The translations under genes were made by a program, and so were the position numbers. A stretch of DNA of 64,000 nt from Catenovulum agarivorans YM01 (GTDB lineage Bacteria; Pseudomonadota; Gammaproteobacteria; Enterobacterales; Alteromonadaceae): NCBI RefSeq assembly GCF_000281085.1, contig NZ_JH767532.1, positions 1 through 64,000 on the forward strand, read 5' to 3'. Positions 18,328 through 27,371 of the stretch are shown here, piece by piece. The number at the start of each line of letters is the position of its first letter. The stretch's first letter is position 1. The notes below the pieces were generated by a model. That model was not told the DNA's origin and did not search any database. It saw only the letters and a list, made by a program, of their open reading frames with translations.

Positions 18328-19800
18328 ATGTCAGTTTCATCAATTGGTGTTGGTTCAGGCCTAGATTTAAGTGGCCTTGTTCAGCAGCTATTAGAAGCTG
18401 AACGTAAACCAAAACAAGATAGATTTGATGCTCGTGAAGAGAACCTGGAAACAGTTATATCAGCTATTGGTACGCTCAAATCAAAAATGGATGAATTTAA
18501 GTCATCTGTTGATGATTTAAGAAGTAGCTATGAATTGCAAGGACGTAAAGCATTAGCCAGCCATCCAGATGTGTCAAGCGATAGCGACGCATCTGGTCCT
18601 TTCACCGCAGAAGCATCAAATAGCGCAACTGCCGGTTCTTATGCCATTACCATTGAGCAACTTGCGGCTGGTAGCCGGATTCAAACCGCTGATGGTCAAT
18701 ATACCAGCTCTTCTAGCACAGTCTCTTCAACTGCTGGCACTTTAACTTTCAAAATCGATTCGACGGGCGATAGTTTTACCATAAACGTAACTGCAGGCAT
18801 GACCTTGTCTGGTTTGCGTAATGCGGTAAACAATGCGTCGGGCAATGATTTTGGCATAACCGCGAGCATTATTGATACAGGTACGGCTGCAGGGGCAAAA
18901 CTGGTTTTTACTTCTGATACCACAGGTGATGGTAATGATCTAAGCATAGTGAATAATGGTGATATTGCTGATTTAGAGCAAATAGCGACAGTTGATTCAA
19001 CTGAAACAACCACTTATGGTAATGTGAGTATTACCAGCGCACAAAATGCTAAAGCAAATATTGACGGTATAGACGTTGAGAGTGAATCAAATACTTTCGA
19101 AAATGTTATAGAAAACGTTAGCTTTGAAGCTCTGGAGTTAAGCAGCGTTGACAGTTTAGGCAATTTTGAAGCTTCGACTTTAGAAATAGGTTACGACAAA
19201 GACGGTTTAAAAAATAAAATTACCGATTTTGTTGATAACTACAACTCGCTTATTTCTGAAATACAAACACTGACTAAATACGGTAGCTCTGAACTAGAAG
19301 ATGATGGCGCGCTTGCTGGTGACTATATGGCACGTAGCATTCAATCAGGTTTAGATTCCATTATTACCTCAAGTGTTAGCGCTTCTTCTTTGAGTACTCT
19401 TTTCCAAATAGGCATTTCATTTGATGATGACGGCAAATTGCAAATTTCCGAAACCGATGAATTTGGCTTAGGCAGTGGTCAAGAAATGCTCGATGATGCA
19501 TTAGAAGACTACTATGATGAAATTGCAGCATTATTTGCCGATGACGATGACGGTATCGCCAACAAACTGTATGATTTTGTCTATGAATACACGACTTTTG
19601 GTGGTTTATTACGCACTCGTGAACAATCATTTAAAGACGAAAAAGAATTATTAAGTGATGACAGAGCACGTTTTGAGGTGCAAATGGCAGACTATGAGCA
19701 ATTGCTCAGAAATAAGTATATTAATTTAGATTTAACCGTAGCTAAGTTACAGCGTACGGGTAGTGCATTAAGTGCGTCATTGTCGACGGCATTTTTCTAA
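18328..19800 (+). CDS. fliD: Flagellar filament cap protein FliD
   Basis: Cap that folds exported flagellin at the filament tip; 490 residues, usual length. N-terminal FliD_N (VGSGLDLSGLVQQLLEAERKPK at 7-28), central adhesin-like beta-rich domains (about 90-260) and FliD_C (YNSLISEIQTLTKYGS; ... ARFEVQMADYEQLLRNKYINLDLTVAKLQ). Short spacing to flaG (20 bp) and fliS (15 bp) indicates an operon. Confidence 0.95.
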   Translation: MSVSSIGVGSGLDLSGLVQQLLEAERKPKQDRFDAREENLETVISAIGTLKSKMDEFKSSVDDLRSSYELQGRKALASHPDVSSDSDASGPFTAEASNSATAGSYAITIEQLAAGSRIQTADGQYTSSSSTVSSTAGTLTFKIDSTGDSFTINVTAGMTLSGLRNAVNNASGNDFGITASIIDTGTAAGAKLVFTSDTTGDGNDLSIVNNGDIADLEQIATVDSTETTTYGNVSITSAQNAKANIDGIDVESESNTFENVIENVSFEALELSSVDSLGNFEASTLEIGYDKDGLKNKITDFVDNYNSLISEIQTLTKYGSSELEDDGALAGDYMARSIQSGLDSIITSSVSASSLSTLFQIGISFDDDGKLQISETDEFGLGSGQEMLDDALEDYYDEIAALFADDDDGIANKLYDFVYEYTTFGGLLRTREQSFKDEKELLSDDRARFEVQMADYEQLLRNKYINLDLTVAKLQRTGSALSASLSTAFF

Positions 19801-19815
19801 CAATAGGTGAGTATC

Positions 19816-20247
19816 ATGTTTAAACGCGGTATTAATGCATACCAAAAAGGTAATATTAAACAGCAGATTGCACAGGCTGATCCACACCAAATAACATTAA
19901 TGTTAATGCAAGGTGCTATTGATAAAATGGCTTATGCGAAAGGGTGTATGGAGCGCAAAGACTTTGAAGGTAAGTCAGTGCATTTATCTAAAGCTTCAGC
20001 CATCATAGTTAATTTACGCGATACATTAGATTTTGACGTTGAAAGTGAAGTAACGGATAACTTGTTTGCTTTGTATGATTTTATGGTTAACCGCCTAACT
20101 GATGCGCATGTGCAAAACAGCCAAAGCATTATTGATGAAGTAATTGGTTTGATGTTGCCTATTAAATCGGCTTGGGCTTCTATACCAGAAGAAGCAAAAC
20201 AAGAAGCTTATGAGATGCAGCGTCAAAAACAACAAAGTGCTGTTTAA
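19816..20247 (+). CDS. fliS: Flagellin export chaperone FliS
   Basis: 143 residues, FliS fold: YQKGNIKQQIAQADPHQITLMLMQGAIDKM at the N-terminus and helices through 120. Binds the disordered C-terminus of flagellin before export. ATG 19816 is preferred, with AGGTGAG about 4 nt upstream; the GTG at 19807 lies inside that site. Confidence 0.94.
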   Translation: MFKRGINAYQKGNIKQQIAQADPHQITLMLMQGAIDKMAYAKGCMERKDFEGKSVHLSKASAIIVNLRDTLDFDVESEVTDNLFALYDFMVNRLTDAHVQNSQSIIDEVIGLMLPIKSAWASIPEEAKQEAYEMQRQKQQSAV

Positions 20248-20249
20248 AC

Positions 20250-20621
20250 ATGAATGAAAAAAGCAAAGTTAGCATGGATGCTAAAGTCGCTACTGTGCCA
20301 ACGCGTTTGTTAGAAACAGATTTAAACCACACCCATACACCTGAAGATCTTCTCTCCATTAACAAATTAATTATCGAACAATTATCTGCTGACAATGTTG
20401 ACGATACAGAGCTTTTGTCTCTGATAGAACAAAGAGACGATTGTGTGCAAAGTACACTCGAACAGCTAGGTGCAGCGCCTGAACAGCAAAAAGAATTTGC
20501 TTTAGCTGAAACTGAGGTCAATAATAAGCTAATTCGTGTTTGTAATCAGCTAGTTAAACAAGCACAAAACGACTTAACCAAATTGGTAAAAGGGCGAAAG
20601 GCAATTCGGCAATACCGATAA
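20250..20621 (+). CDS. FliT-like flagellar chaperone (putative)
   Basis: 123 residues, helical, no signal peptide. Position right after fliS (2 bp) and the helical pattern with a C-terminal basic helix (LTKLVKGRKAIRQYR) fit a FliT-type export chaperone for FliD, but sequence similarity cannot be confirmed by eye. The next gene, pseB, starts 16 bp later, so the glycosylation genes may be read through from the filament operon. Confidence 0.6.
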   Translation: MNEKSKVSMDAKVATVPTRLLETDLNHTHTPEDLLSINKLIIEQLSADNVDDTELLSLIEQRDDCVQSTLEQLGAAPEQQKEFALAETEVNNKLIRVCNQLVKQAQNDLTKLVKGRKAIRQYR

Positions 20622-20637
20622 CTCGGAGATTTTTGTA

Positions 20638-21633
20638 GTGTTTAATGGTAAATCAATTTTAGTCACAGGCGGAACAGGTTCTTTCGGCCACTGTTTTATA
20701 AAACACGTGTTGGCAAACTACTCGCCTAAAAAACTAATTGTTTTTTCCAGAGATGAACTCAAACAGTACGAAATGCAGGAAACCTTTGATAGCCCTGCAA
20801 TGCGTTATTTTATCGGTAACGTGCGTGATAAAGACAGGCTTATCACAGCAATGCGCGATGTTGATTATGTAGTGCACGCAGCAGCATTAAAACAAGTGCC
20901 TGCTGCTGAATACAATCCTATGGAGTGTATTAAAACCAATATCATGGGCGCACAAAATGTCATTGAAGCCGCTATTGAAGCAGGGGTTAATCGTGTTATT
21001 GCTTTATCAACAGATAAAGCGGCCAATCCAGTTAACTTATATGGCGCGACCAAACTAGCTTCAGATAAACTTTTTGTTGCAGCGAATAATATTTCAGGTG
21101 CTGATGGCACTCGTTTTGCCGTAGTGCGTTATGGCAATGTAGTTGGTTCTCGCGGTTCAGTTGTACCCTTTTTCAAAAAACGAGTGGCAGAAGGAAAATT
21201 GCCTTTACCGGTAACTCATACTGAAATGACACGCTTTTGGTTGCGGTTAGAGCAAGGTGTCGAGTTTGTGGTTAAAAACTTTCAGCGTATGCGCGGTGGT
21301 GAAATTTTTGTACCGAAAATACCTTCAGTTAATATTCTTGATTTAGTTGAAGCTATATCTGGCAGTCGGGAGTATGAAGTTATCGGTATACGCCCAGGTG
21401 AAAAACTGCATGAAGTTATGGTGCCAGAAGAAGTAGCCCATCAAACTTTAGAGTTTCACGATCATTATGTGATTATTCCAGCAATTAAGTTTTTTGAGCG
21501 TAATGTAGATTACTCAGAAAACAAACTTGGTGAAAAGGGTAAAGAGGTTAGCAGTAAATTTGAATACCATTCAGGCACCAATCCACATTTCCTTTCAGTG
21601 GATGAGCTAATTGAGCTGAACAAAGATTTATGA
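20638..21633 (+). CDS. pseB: UDP-GlcNAc 4,6-dehydratase (inverting) PseB
   Basis: First enzyme of CMP-pseudaminic acid synthesis; short-chain dehydrogenase fold, 331 residues. GGTGSFG nucleotide-binding motif at about 9-15; STDKAANPVNLYGATKLASDK carries the catalytic region near 125-145. GTG start with CGGAGA 8 nt upstream. Its stop overlaps the pseC ATG (ATGA), showing translational coupling. Confidence 0.96.
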   Translation: MFNGKSILVTGGTGSFGHCFIKHVLANYSPKKLIVFSRDELKQYEMQETFDSPAMRYFIGNVRDKDRLITAMRDVDYVVHAAALKQVPAAEYNPMECIKTNIMGAQNVIEAAIEAGVNRVIALSTDKAANPVNLYGATKLASDKLFVAANNISGADGTRFAVVRYGNVVGSRGSVVPFFKKRVAEGKLPLPVTHTEMTRFWLRLEQGVEFVVKNFQRMRGGEIFVPKIPSVNILDLVEAISGSREYEVIGIRPGEKLHEVMVPEEVAHQTLEFHDHYVIIPAIKFFERNVDYSENKLGEKGKEVSSKFEYHSGTNPHFLSVDELIELNKDL

Positions 21634-22805
21634 TCCCATACGGCAAACATCATATAGATCAAACGGATATAGACGCAGTTGTCGATGTTCTGCAAAACCA
21701 GTATTTAACCCAAGGGCAACAAGTACCAGCTTTTGAAAAAGCACTCACTGAATACACAGGCGCAAACTATGCACTTGCTGTGAATAGTGCTACGTCAGCC
21801 TTACACCTAGCCTGTTTAGCATTAGGGGTAACAAAAGGCGATGTCGTTTGGACAACGCCAATAACTTTTGTTGCTACTGCTAACTGCATTCGTTTTTGCC
21901 AAGCTGATGTCGATTTTGTTGATATCAACCCAAGCAGCCGCAATATTTGCCCGCAAGCGCTAAAAGAAAAACTCCAACAAGCACAAGAGCTACATAAATT
22001 ACCGAAAGCGCTTATTTTGGTTCATTTTGCTGGTTTTAGTTGCGATATGCAGGCAATTTATCAGTTATGTCAGCAATACAAGGTCAAAATTATTGAAGAT
22101 GCTTGTCATGCTTTAGGTGGTTTATATTTGACTGACAAATCTAAAATAGGTCATTGCCAGTATGCTGACTTTGTTATTTTTAGTTTTCATCCGGTTAAAT
22201 CAATCACTACAGCAGAAGGTGGTGCGTTATTAACCAATGATAAATACTTGCTCAAACAAGCAACTTTATTTGCTAAACATGGTGTAACCCGTGATGCTGA
22301 TTTAATGCAAGGAGAGGTGGAAGGGCCGTGGTACTATCAACAACTCACCCTTGGCTACAACTACCGCATGAGCGACGTGCAAGCTGCATTGGGTATCAGT
22401 CAGTTAAACCGGCTTGATTCATTTATTCAACAAAGGCGTTTATTGGCGCAGCGATATTTTGATGCGCTTGCCCAATTAGAAATTCAATCACTGGTTAAGT
22501 TACCCAGCATAGAGCAAGTTAATTTTAGTGCTTGGCACTTATTCGCCATTGAGCTTAATGGGCAAAATAGATTAGAAGTTTATAACACTTTGCTCGCGCG
22601 CAAAATTCAGGCAAATGTCCATTATTCAGCGGTACATTTGCAACCTTATTATCAGCAGCTTGGCTTTAAATCGGGTGATTTTCCAAACGCAGAAGCCTAT
22701 GCAAAAAACACCTTAACTTTGCCTTTGTATCAAACTATGACAATTGCTGAGCAAGACTATGTAATTGAGCAGCTCAAGGATGTGTTATGTCACAATCCGC
22801 AATAG
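21630..22805 (+). CDS. pseC: UDP-4-amino-4,6-dideoxy-AltNAc transaminase PseC
   Basis: DegT/DnrJ/EryC1 family PLP aminotransferase, 391 residues, second step of the Pse pathway. Motifs: NSATSALHLACLALG, EDACHALGG and the PLP lysine in FHPVKSITTAEGG near residue 190; LGYNYRMSDVQAALG follows. Overlaps pseB by 4 bp and pseF by 19 bp. Confidence 0.95.
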   Translation: MIPYGKHHIDQTDIDAVVDVLQNQYLTQGQQVPAFEKALTEYTGANYALAVNSATSALHLACLALGVTKGDVVWTTPITFVATANCIRFCQADVDFVDINPSSRNICPQALKEKLQQAQELHKLPKALILVHFAGFSCDMQAIYQLCQQYKVKIIEDACHALGGLYLTDKSKIGHCQYADFVIFSFHPVKSITTAEGGALLTNDKYLLKQATLFAKHGVTRDADLMQGEVEGPWYYQQLTLGYNYRMSDVQAALGISQLNRLDSFIQQRRLLAQRYFDALAQLEIQSLVKLPSIEQVNFSAWHLFAIELNGQNRLEVYNTLLARKIQANVHYSAVHLQPYYQQLGFKSGDFPNAEAYAKNTLTLPLYQTMTIAEQDYVIEQLKDVLCHNPQ

Positions 22806-23494
22806 CTATAATTCCAGCACGCGGTGGCAGCAAACGTATACCTAAAAAAAACATCAAACTGTTTGAAGGTAAACCTTTAATCTCCTACAGCATTACCGCA
22901 GCCAAACAGTCTGGTTTATTCGATAAAATAATCGTTTCAACCGATAGTGAAGAAATAGCTGAAGTAGCCCAAGCATATGGAGCGGAAATTCCTTTTATTC
23001 GCCCAAAAGAATTGGCGGATGATTTCACAGGTACAACACCTGTGGTGAATCACGCGATTAACTACATGCGTGAGCAAGGACATAACTATCAATATGCTTG
23101 CTGTATTTATGCAACCGCGCCGTTACTCACGGCGGAATACTTGTTCGCAGGTTTTAACGAGTTGCAAAAGCAGCCCGAAAAATCTTTTGCGTTTTCAGTT
23201 TGCACCTTTCCGTTTCCAGTACAAAGAGCGTTACAAGCACATAGTGAAGATGCCACAGGGGTTGAGCCCATGTATAAAGAACATATCGGCAAACGTTCAC
23301 AAGATTTAGTTGAAGCATTTCACGATGCTGGGCAATTTTATTGGGGACGTAGCCAAGATTTCCTAGATAAAAAAGGCATGTTTGCTAAACACAGCATTCC
23401 AATTTTTATGCCTAGATCACGTGTACAAGATATTGATACTTCAGAAGATTGGCAAACTGCCGAATTAATGTATAGAGCAATAAATTTTAAATAG
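22787..23494 (+). CDS. pseF: Pseudaminic acid cytidylyltransferase PseF
   Basis: Activates pseudaminic acid as CMP-Pse; CMP-NeuAc synthetase family, 235 residues. N-terminal nucleotide-binding motif IPARGGSKRIPKKNI at 7-21; metal-binding region near FMPRSRVQDIDTSEDW at the C-terminus. Starts inside the pseC 3' end. Confidence 0.94.
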   Translation: MSQSAIAIIPARGGSKRIPKKNIKLFEGKPLISYSITAAKQSGLFDKIIVSTDSEEIAEVAQAYGAEIPFIRPKELADDFTGTTPVVNHAINYMREQGHNYQYACCIYATAPLLTAEYLFAGFNELQKQPEKSFAFSVCTFPFPVQRALQAHSEDATGVEPMYKEHIGKRSQDLVEAFHDAGQFYWGRSQDFLDKKGMFAKHSIPIFMPRSRVQDIDTSEDWQTAELMYRAINFK

Positions 23495-23504
23495 CAGGTA
23501 AATT

Positions 23505-24542
23505 ATGACATCAGCACAACCAATCAAAATTTTAATCATGCGATTACTCAATGTTGCAGATGTAGCAGCAATCGCAGTGCCTGCCATTCGTTATTATCAG
23601 GCACAATATCCTAATGCGGAAATTACTTTTTTAAGTTTTGCTCAAGGTAAAGATATCGTTGAGTTGGCAGAGCCGAATGTAAAACATATTAATTTAGGTC
23701 GCCAAGACTGGCCTGATGCATTTATCCCAGCTATGGAGTCATTTTTGGGCTTAGCCGAAACTATAGTGGGTGAAGCGTATGATCAAATTATCAATTTAGA
23801 CACTAGCTTTATGCCGTGTTTTTTAGCGCGTTTCTTAAAAGATGCGGGCGAGCGTGTAATGGGCAACTATATGAGTTTGTCGGTGCAAGAGTTAATTGAT
23901 CAATTTCAGTCGCAGCAATTAAAACCTGAATATGTAAACGACCCAATGGCGTTTATGTTAAGCACATTTCCAAAAATGGATAGTTTATATGGTGCTTGGT
24001 GGCAGACTGGTGATTTACCTCAAGACGGCTTTCCACAACACTTTTTGCAAACCTGCTGTGGCTTTACCACGCTTAAATTTGATATGAAAATAGCAGTTGA
24101 GCCAGACGCAGAGCTGCTAACACAAGCTGCTGGTAAATACAAAGTGGCACTAGCAACCAATGCTGTGCCGAATTATCCGCACTTAAATCAACTTAAACAA
24201 CAGCTACAAGACAAAGGCATATTTGTTTGGTCAGAACCTTTTACTGATATGCCAATGCGACAAAAATTGGCAAAGTTAGCAGCGTGTGATTTAGTCATCA
24301 CGCCACCGAGTGAATTTTTATGGTTAGGCAAAGCTGCAGGGACACAAACTTTATTGATATCCGGCGCGACCGAACCACAAATATTGATGCCAGATTTTGC
24401 AACTGATCCAACCGGTGAGTGCCCTGCATGTTTTCAACAGCTTGCCGCAAATGACGCACCAGCGAGCCAGTTATTATGTAACTGTGTTAAACCGGCAACA
24501 GTGATTGAATGTGTTGATGAAATAGTTGCAGCTAAAGTATAA
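23505..24542 (+). CDS. GT9-like (heptosyltransferase-type) glycosyltransferase
   Basis: 345 residues with a GT-B appearance: N-terminal KILIMRLLNVADVAAIAVPAI resembles the IL(I/V)RLSxIGDVV start of ADP-heptosyltransferases; the C-terminal half has the CDLVITPPSEFLWLGKAAGTQTLLISG donor-site region. The DV-based acceptor motif is degenerate. A Cys-rich tail (CPACFQQL ... LLCNC) is unusual. It sits inside the pse operon, so it probably acts on the flagellin glycan or on LPS; substrate unknown. Confidence 0.72.
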   Translation: MTSAQPIKILIMRLLNVADVAAIAVPAIRYYQAQYPNAEITFLSFAQGKDIVELAEPNVKHINLGRQDWPDAFIPAMESFLGLAETIVGEAYDQIINLDTSFMPCFLARFLKDAGERVMGNYMSLSVQELIDQFQSQQLKPEYVNDPMAFMLSTFPKMDSLYGAWWQTGDLPQDGFPQHFLQTCCGFTTLKFDMKIAVEPDAELLTQAAGKYKVALATNAVPNYPHLNQLKQQLQDKGIFVWSEPFTDMPMRQKLAKLAACDLVITPPSEFLWLGKAAGTQTLLISGATEPQILMPDFATDPTGECPACFQQLAANDAPASQLLCNCVKPATVIECVDEIVAAKV

Positions 24543-24561
24543 AACGGACGCAAGTTAAAAA

Positions 24562-25638
24562 ATGGCAGAATCGATTTCTATTGCAGGCCGATTAGTTGGC
24601 AAAGGACATAAACCTTTTGTGATTGCTGAGTTATCCGGCAACCACAATCAAGATTTAGCGTTAGCGAAAAAAATGATAGCCGCTGCCGCTGAATCAGGTG
24701 TAGATGCAATTAAATTGCAAACGTACACCGCTGATTCAATGACGTTGGCGGTAGACTCAGATAACTTTCGCATTCAAGAAAAAGACTCATTATGGTATGG
24801 TGCGCATTTACACGAGCTGTATCAGCAAGCTTGCACACCTTATGAATGGCATGCTGAGTTATTTGAGTATGCAAACAGCTTAGGTTTAATTGCATTTAGC
24901 TCTCCGTTCGATGAAGAGGCGGTCGATTTTTTAGAAAGTTTAAATGTACCTTGTTATAAAATAGCTTCGTTTGAATTAACAGATTTGCCGCTAATCAAAA
25001 AAGCGGCTTTAACCGGCAAACCCATCATAATGTCGACAGGTATGGCGAGTATTGAGGAAATAGAGCAAGCATTAGCAACAGTTTACGCGACCGGCAATAA
25101 ACAAGTTGTTTTACTAAAATGCACCAGCACCTATCCAGCCAGCCCAGAAAATACTCATTTATCTACCATAGTCGACATGCAGCAAAGATTTGGCTGTGAC
25201 ATAGGTTTGTCTGATCATACCCGCGGTATAGGTGTTGCAGTGGCTTCGGTTGCTTTAGGTGCGTGTGTGATTGAAAAACACTTTGTGCTGGATAGAAATG
25301 CAGGTGGCGTTGATGCTGCATTTTCATTAGAGCCACAAGAATTTGCCGATTTAGTTGAAAACAGTCAGCAAGCATTTGCGGCTTTGGGGCAAGTTACTTA
25401 TGGCGGCAGTGCGGCTGAAGAAAAATCTAAATACTATCGCCGTTCTATTTTTGTTACCCAAGATGTAAAAGCGGGTGACGTTATCGACAAAAGCAACGTC
25501 AAAATAGTTCGCCCAGCAATAGGTTTAGCACCTAAATATTTACCATTAGTGCTAGGGCAAAGCTTTAGTCAAGATTTGGCTGCGGGCTCTGCCTTGTTGG
25601 CCGAACATATTGTTGATTTTCAAGCTGAAAGCGTGTGA
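24562..25638 (+). CDS. pseI: Pseudaminic acid synthase PseI
   Basis: NeuB family condensing enzyme (PEP plus 6-deoxy-AltdiNAc), 358 residues. N-terminal TIM barrel with IAELSGNHNQDLALAKKMI and AFSSPFDEEAVDFL; C-terminal SAF antifreeze-like domain (about 295-350; DVKAGDVIDKSNVKIVRPAIGLAP). Its stop overlaps the pseG GTG. Confidence 0.95.
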   Translation: MAESISIAGRLVGKGHKPFVIAELSGNHNQDLALAKKMIAAAAESGVDAIKLQTYTADSMTLAVDSDNFRIQEKDSLWYGAHLHELYQQACTPYEWHAELFEYANSLGLIAFSSPFDEEAVDFLESLNVPCYKIASFELTDLPLIKKAALTGKPIIMSTGMASIEEIEQALATVYATGNKQVVLLKCTSTYPASPENTHLSTIVDMQQRFGCDIGLSDHTRGIGVAVASVALGACVIEKHFVLDRNAGGVDAAFSLEPQEFADLVENSQQAFAALGQVTYGGSAAEEKSKYYRRSIFVTQDVKAGDVIDKSNVKIVRPAIGLAPKYLPLVLGQSFSQDLAAGSALLAEHIVDFQAESV

Positions 25639-26717
25639 TTGTTTTTGTAGTAGATATTAACCCAAAAATTGGCGCTGGCCACTTTATGCGTTGTTTGGCT
25701 TTGGCGCAGGCTGCAAAAAATCAGCAAATCGATTGCGTGTTTATTTGTGCTGAAAACAATGTTCAGTACGCTGAAAAAATACTGCAAGCAGACTTTTTGT
25801 TAGCAGGTTATCCTTCACAAAAAACAGAGCAACAGCCTCAACAAGGTTTGGGAGAGTTGCTTGCTAAACATCTAGTTAAATCTGAGCACAACTTCGTTTT
25901 TTTAGATGGCTATCATTATTCGACAGATTTTAAACAGCAGCTGCAACAAAGCTGCCAGCAGTTAGCTGCCACTTTAGTGCAAATAGACGACAATGCAGAT
26001 TGCCCACCATATTTAGCTGATTACATAATTAACCCATCGGTTAACTTGCAAACTGTGCCAGATTATTCAAACTGGTTGGCTATGGATAAAGTAATCGCTG
26101 GTGATGAATTTAGATTGTTAAGGCAAGAATTTTCTGAGCAGGCTTTGGTTGCAGCAGATGGACGTCAAGGTATAGTGATCACTATGGGTGGCACAGACCC
26201 ACTCGAATTAACTTGGCCTGTTATACAAGCTTGTGAAAAACCTCTCCTTCAGCCGCAGCGAATCACTGTGGTGATAGGGCAAAATTATCCGCATGCTGAA
26301 CAATTAAAAGCACAAATTAACCAGTTACCTGAACATATCAATTACGTATATGCACCAGAGAATATGGCTGCTTTACTTGCCTCTGCTAAATTTGTTGTAT
26401 CTGCCGCAGGCTCTGCACAATTTGAATTATTCTCGATGCAAACGCCTGCAATTTTGCTGGTTGTTGCAGATAATCAAGTTCGTAATTCTTTGGTTGCTAA
26501 GCAGCAAGGCTGGGTTGAGTTGTTAGATTGTCGGGATGGATTGCCGGACGATGAGTTGGTTTGCTTAATTAACAATATGTGCAATGGTGATTGGTTAGTT
26601 AAATATCAGCGTATTTTGGAACTTCAGCAGGGGTTGTCTAAACCTATTGCTAAAGGGGCTGAGAATGTGTTGATTCGGTTGTTGTCAAAAGTTGATAAAA
26701 GCTTAGTCGAATGCTGA
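25635..26717 (+). CDS. pseG: UDP-2,4-diacetamido-2,4,6-trideoxy-altropyranose hydrolase PseG
   Basis: Removes UDP in the Pse pathway; GT-B like fold, 360 residues. Active-site loop GAGHFMRCLALA near residues 13-24, MGGTDP near 188 and SAAGSAQFELF near 255. GTG start overlapping pseI (GTGA). Its last ten codons (ending VDKSLVEC) lie at or inside the left end of a palindromic repeat and are duplicated in altered form at 27185-27217. Confidence 0.93.
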   Translation: MIVFVVDINPKIGAGHFMRCLALAQAAKNQQIDCVFICAENNVQYAEKILQADFLLAGYPSQKTEQQPQQGLGELLAKHLVKSEHNFVFLDGYHYSTDFKQQLQQSCQQLAATLVQIDDNADCPPYLADYIINPSVNLQTVPDYSNWLAMDKVIAGDEFRLLRQEFSEQALVAADGRQGIVITMGGTDPLELTWPVIQACEKPLLQPQRITVVIGQNYPHAEQLKAQINQLPEHINYVYAPENMAALLASAKFVVSAAGSAQFELFSMQTPAILLVVADNQVRNSLVAKQQGWVELLDCRDGLPDDELVCLINNMCNGDWLVKYQRILELQQGLSKPIAKGAENVLIRLLSKVDKSLVEC

Positions 26718-26802
26718 TTTTCTAAAACTTCTTTATCAGGGATGATAAAGCAGAGCGCCCAGGGATTGGGTTTACAGCGTTTTTAGAAAATTATGCTTCG
26801 AC
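26708..26802 (+). repeat. Palindromic GGA-hairpin element, copy A
   Basis: Terminal inverted repeats (TTTTCTAAAA 26718-26727 / TTTTAGAAAA 26781-26790, extending imperfectly to TCGAATGC / GCTTCGA) enclose two hairpins: CTTTATC-AGGGAT-GATAAAG (26731-26750) and CCCA-GGGAT-TGGG (26758-26770). They are linked by GCAGAGCG and followed by TTTACAGCG. Copy B at 27207 is nearly identical. The left end covers the last pseG codons and stop. Confidence 0.75.
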
Positions 26803-26833
26803 TCAGCTTGTTTGCACTTACTCACGGTGCAAC

Positions 26834-26948
26834 AAGAAGATGAATAGGGTATTAGGTTCAAAACCGCTGCAAGCCATCCATGGCCCGCTCTCAAACGGTA
26901 TCCCTACCGATTGGAAGTTTTGAACCTAACACTCCTATTCACCTTCTT
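26834..26948 (-). repeat. Palindromic GGA-hairpin element, copy C1 (minus orientation)
   Basis: Inverted repeats of about 31 bp (26834-26864 and 26917-26948; inner part TTAGGTTCAAAAC / GTTTTGAACCTAA exact) enclose hairpins that on the minus strand read CGGTA-GGGA-TACCG and GCCA-TGGA-TGGC. The linker AGAGCG and trailing TTGCAGCG match copies A, B, D and E. About 90 percent identical to C2. Confidence 0.7.
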
Positions 26949-27010
26949 TAAATTGGCTGCACAGTTGTATTGAAGTGTTTGGTTGTGTAAACCGAAGGTA
27001 ACTGTGCAAC

Positions 27011-27126
27011 AAGAAGATGAATAGGGTATTAGGTTCAAAACCGCTGCAAGGCCATCCATGGCCCGCTCTCAAACGGTATCCCTACCGATTGGACGTTTTG
27101 AACCTAACACGCCTATCCATCTTCAT
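27011..27126 (-). repeat. Palindromic GGA-hairpin element, copy C2 (minus orientation)
   Basis: Near-duplicate of C1 with a few changes in the arms and one extra G in the lower hairpin (GGCCATCCATGGCC on the plus strand). Preceded, like C1, by a GTGCAACAAG stretch. C1 and C2 are nested between A and B. Confidence 0.7.
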
Positions 27127-27206
27127 TAAATTAGCTGCATTGGCATCGAAAACTAGTATTGCGATCGTATTTCTAACAGCGCTAAAGAAGTTAGATAAAA
27201 GCGTAC

Positions 27207-27301
27207 TTGAATGCTGATTTTCTAAAACTTCTTTATCAGGGACGATAAAGCAGAGCGCCCAGGGATTGGGTTTACAGCGTTTTTAGAAAATTATGCTTCA
27301 A
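27207..27301 (+). repeat. Palindromic GGA-hairpin element, copy B
   Basis: Same as copy A with GGGAC instead of GGGAT in the first loop. The flanking bases differ but still pair: TTGA/TCAA here against TCGA/TCGA in A. The preceding about 30 bp also resemble the pseG 3' end (coding LDKSVLEC in the same frame sense), so the duplication included pseG tail sequence. Confidence 0.72.
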
Positions 27302-27371
27302 GGGGGCTTGATTACACCGTTCTGACCGCGGTTACCTTGTGCGGTACAAATTAGGTATTAAATTCAAAACT

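Noticed and set aside
27017-27217. Short ORF (66 codons) between pseG and pseH
   Set aside because: It runs through repeat elements C2 and B and ends in a duplicate of the pseG tail; no ribosome binding site, and no independent protein character.
26708-27301. CRISPR-like spacing of repeats
   Set aside because: Only four units of two types in opposite orientations, about 95-115 bp each and individually palindromic; no short direct repeats with unique spacers and no cas genes.
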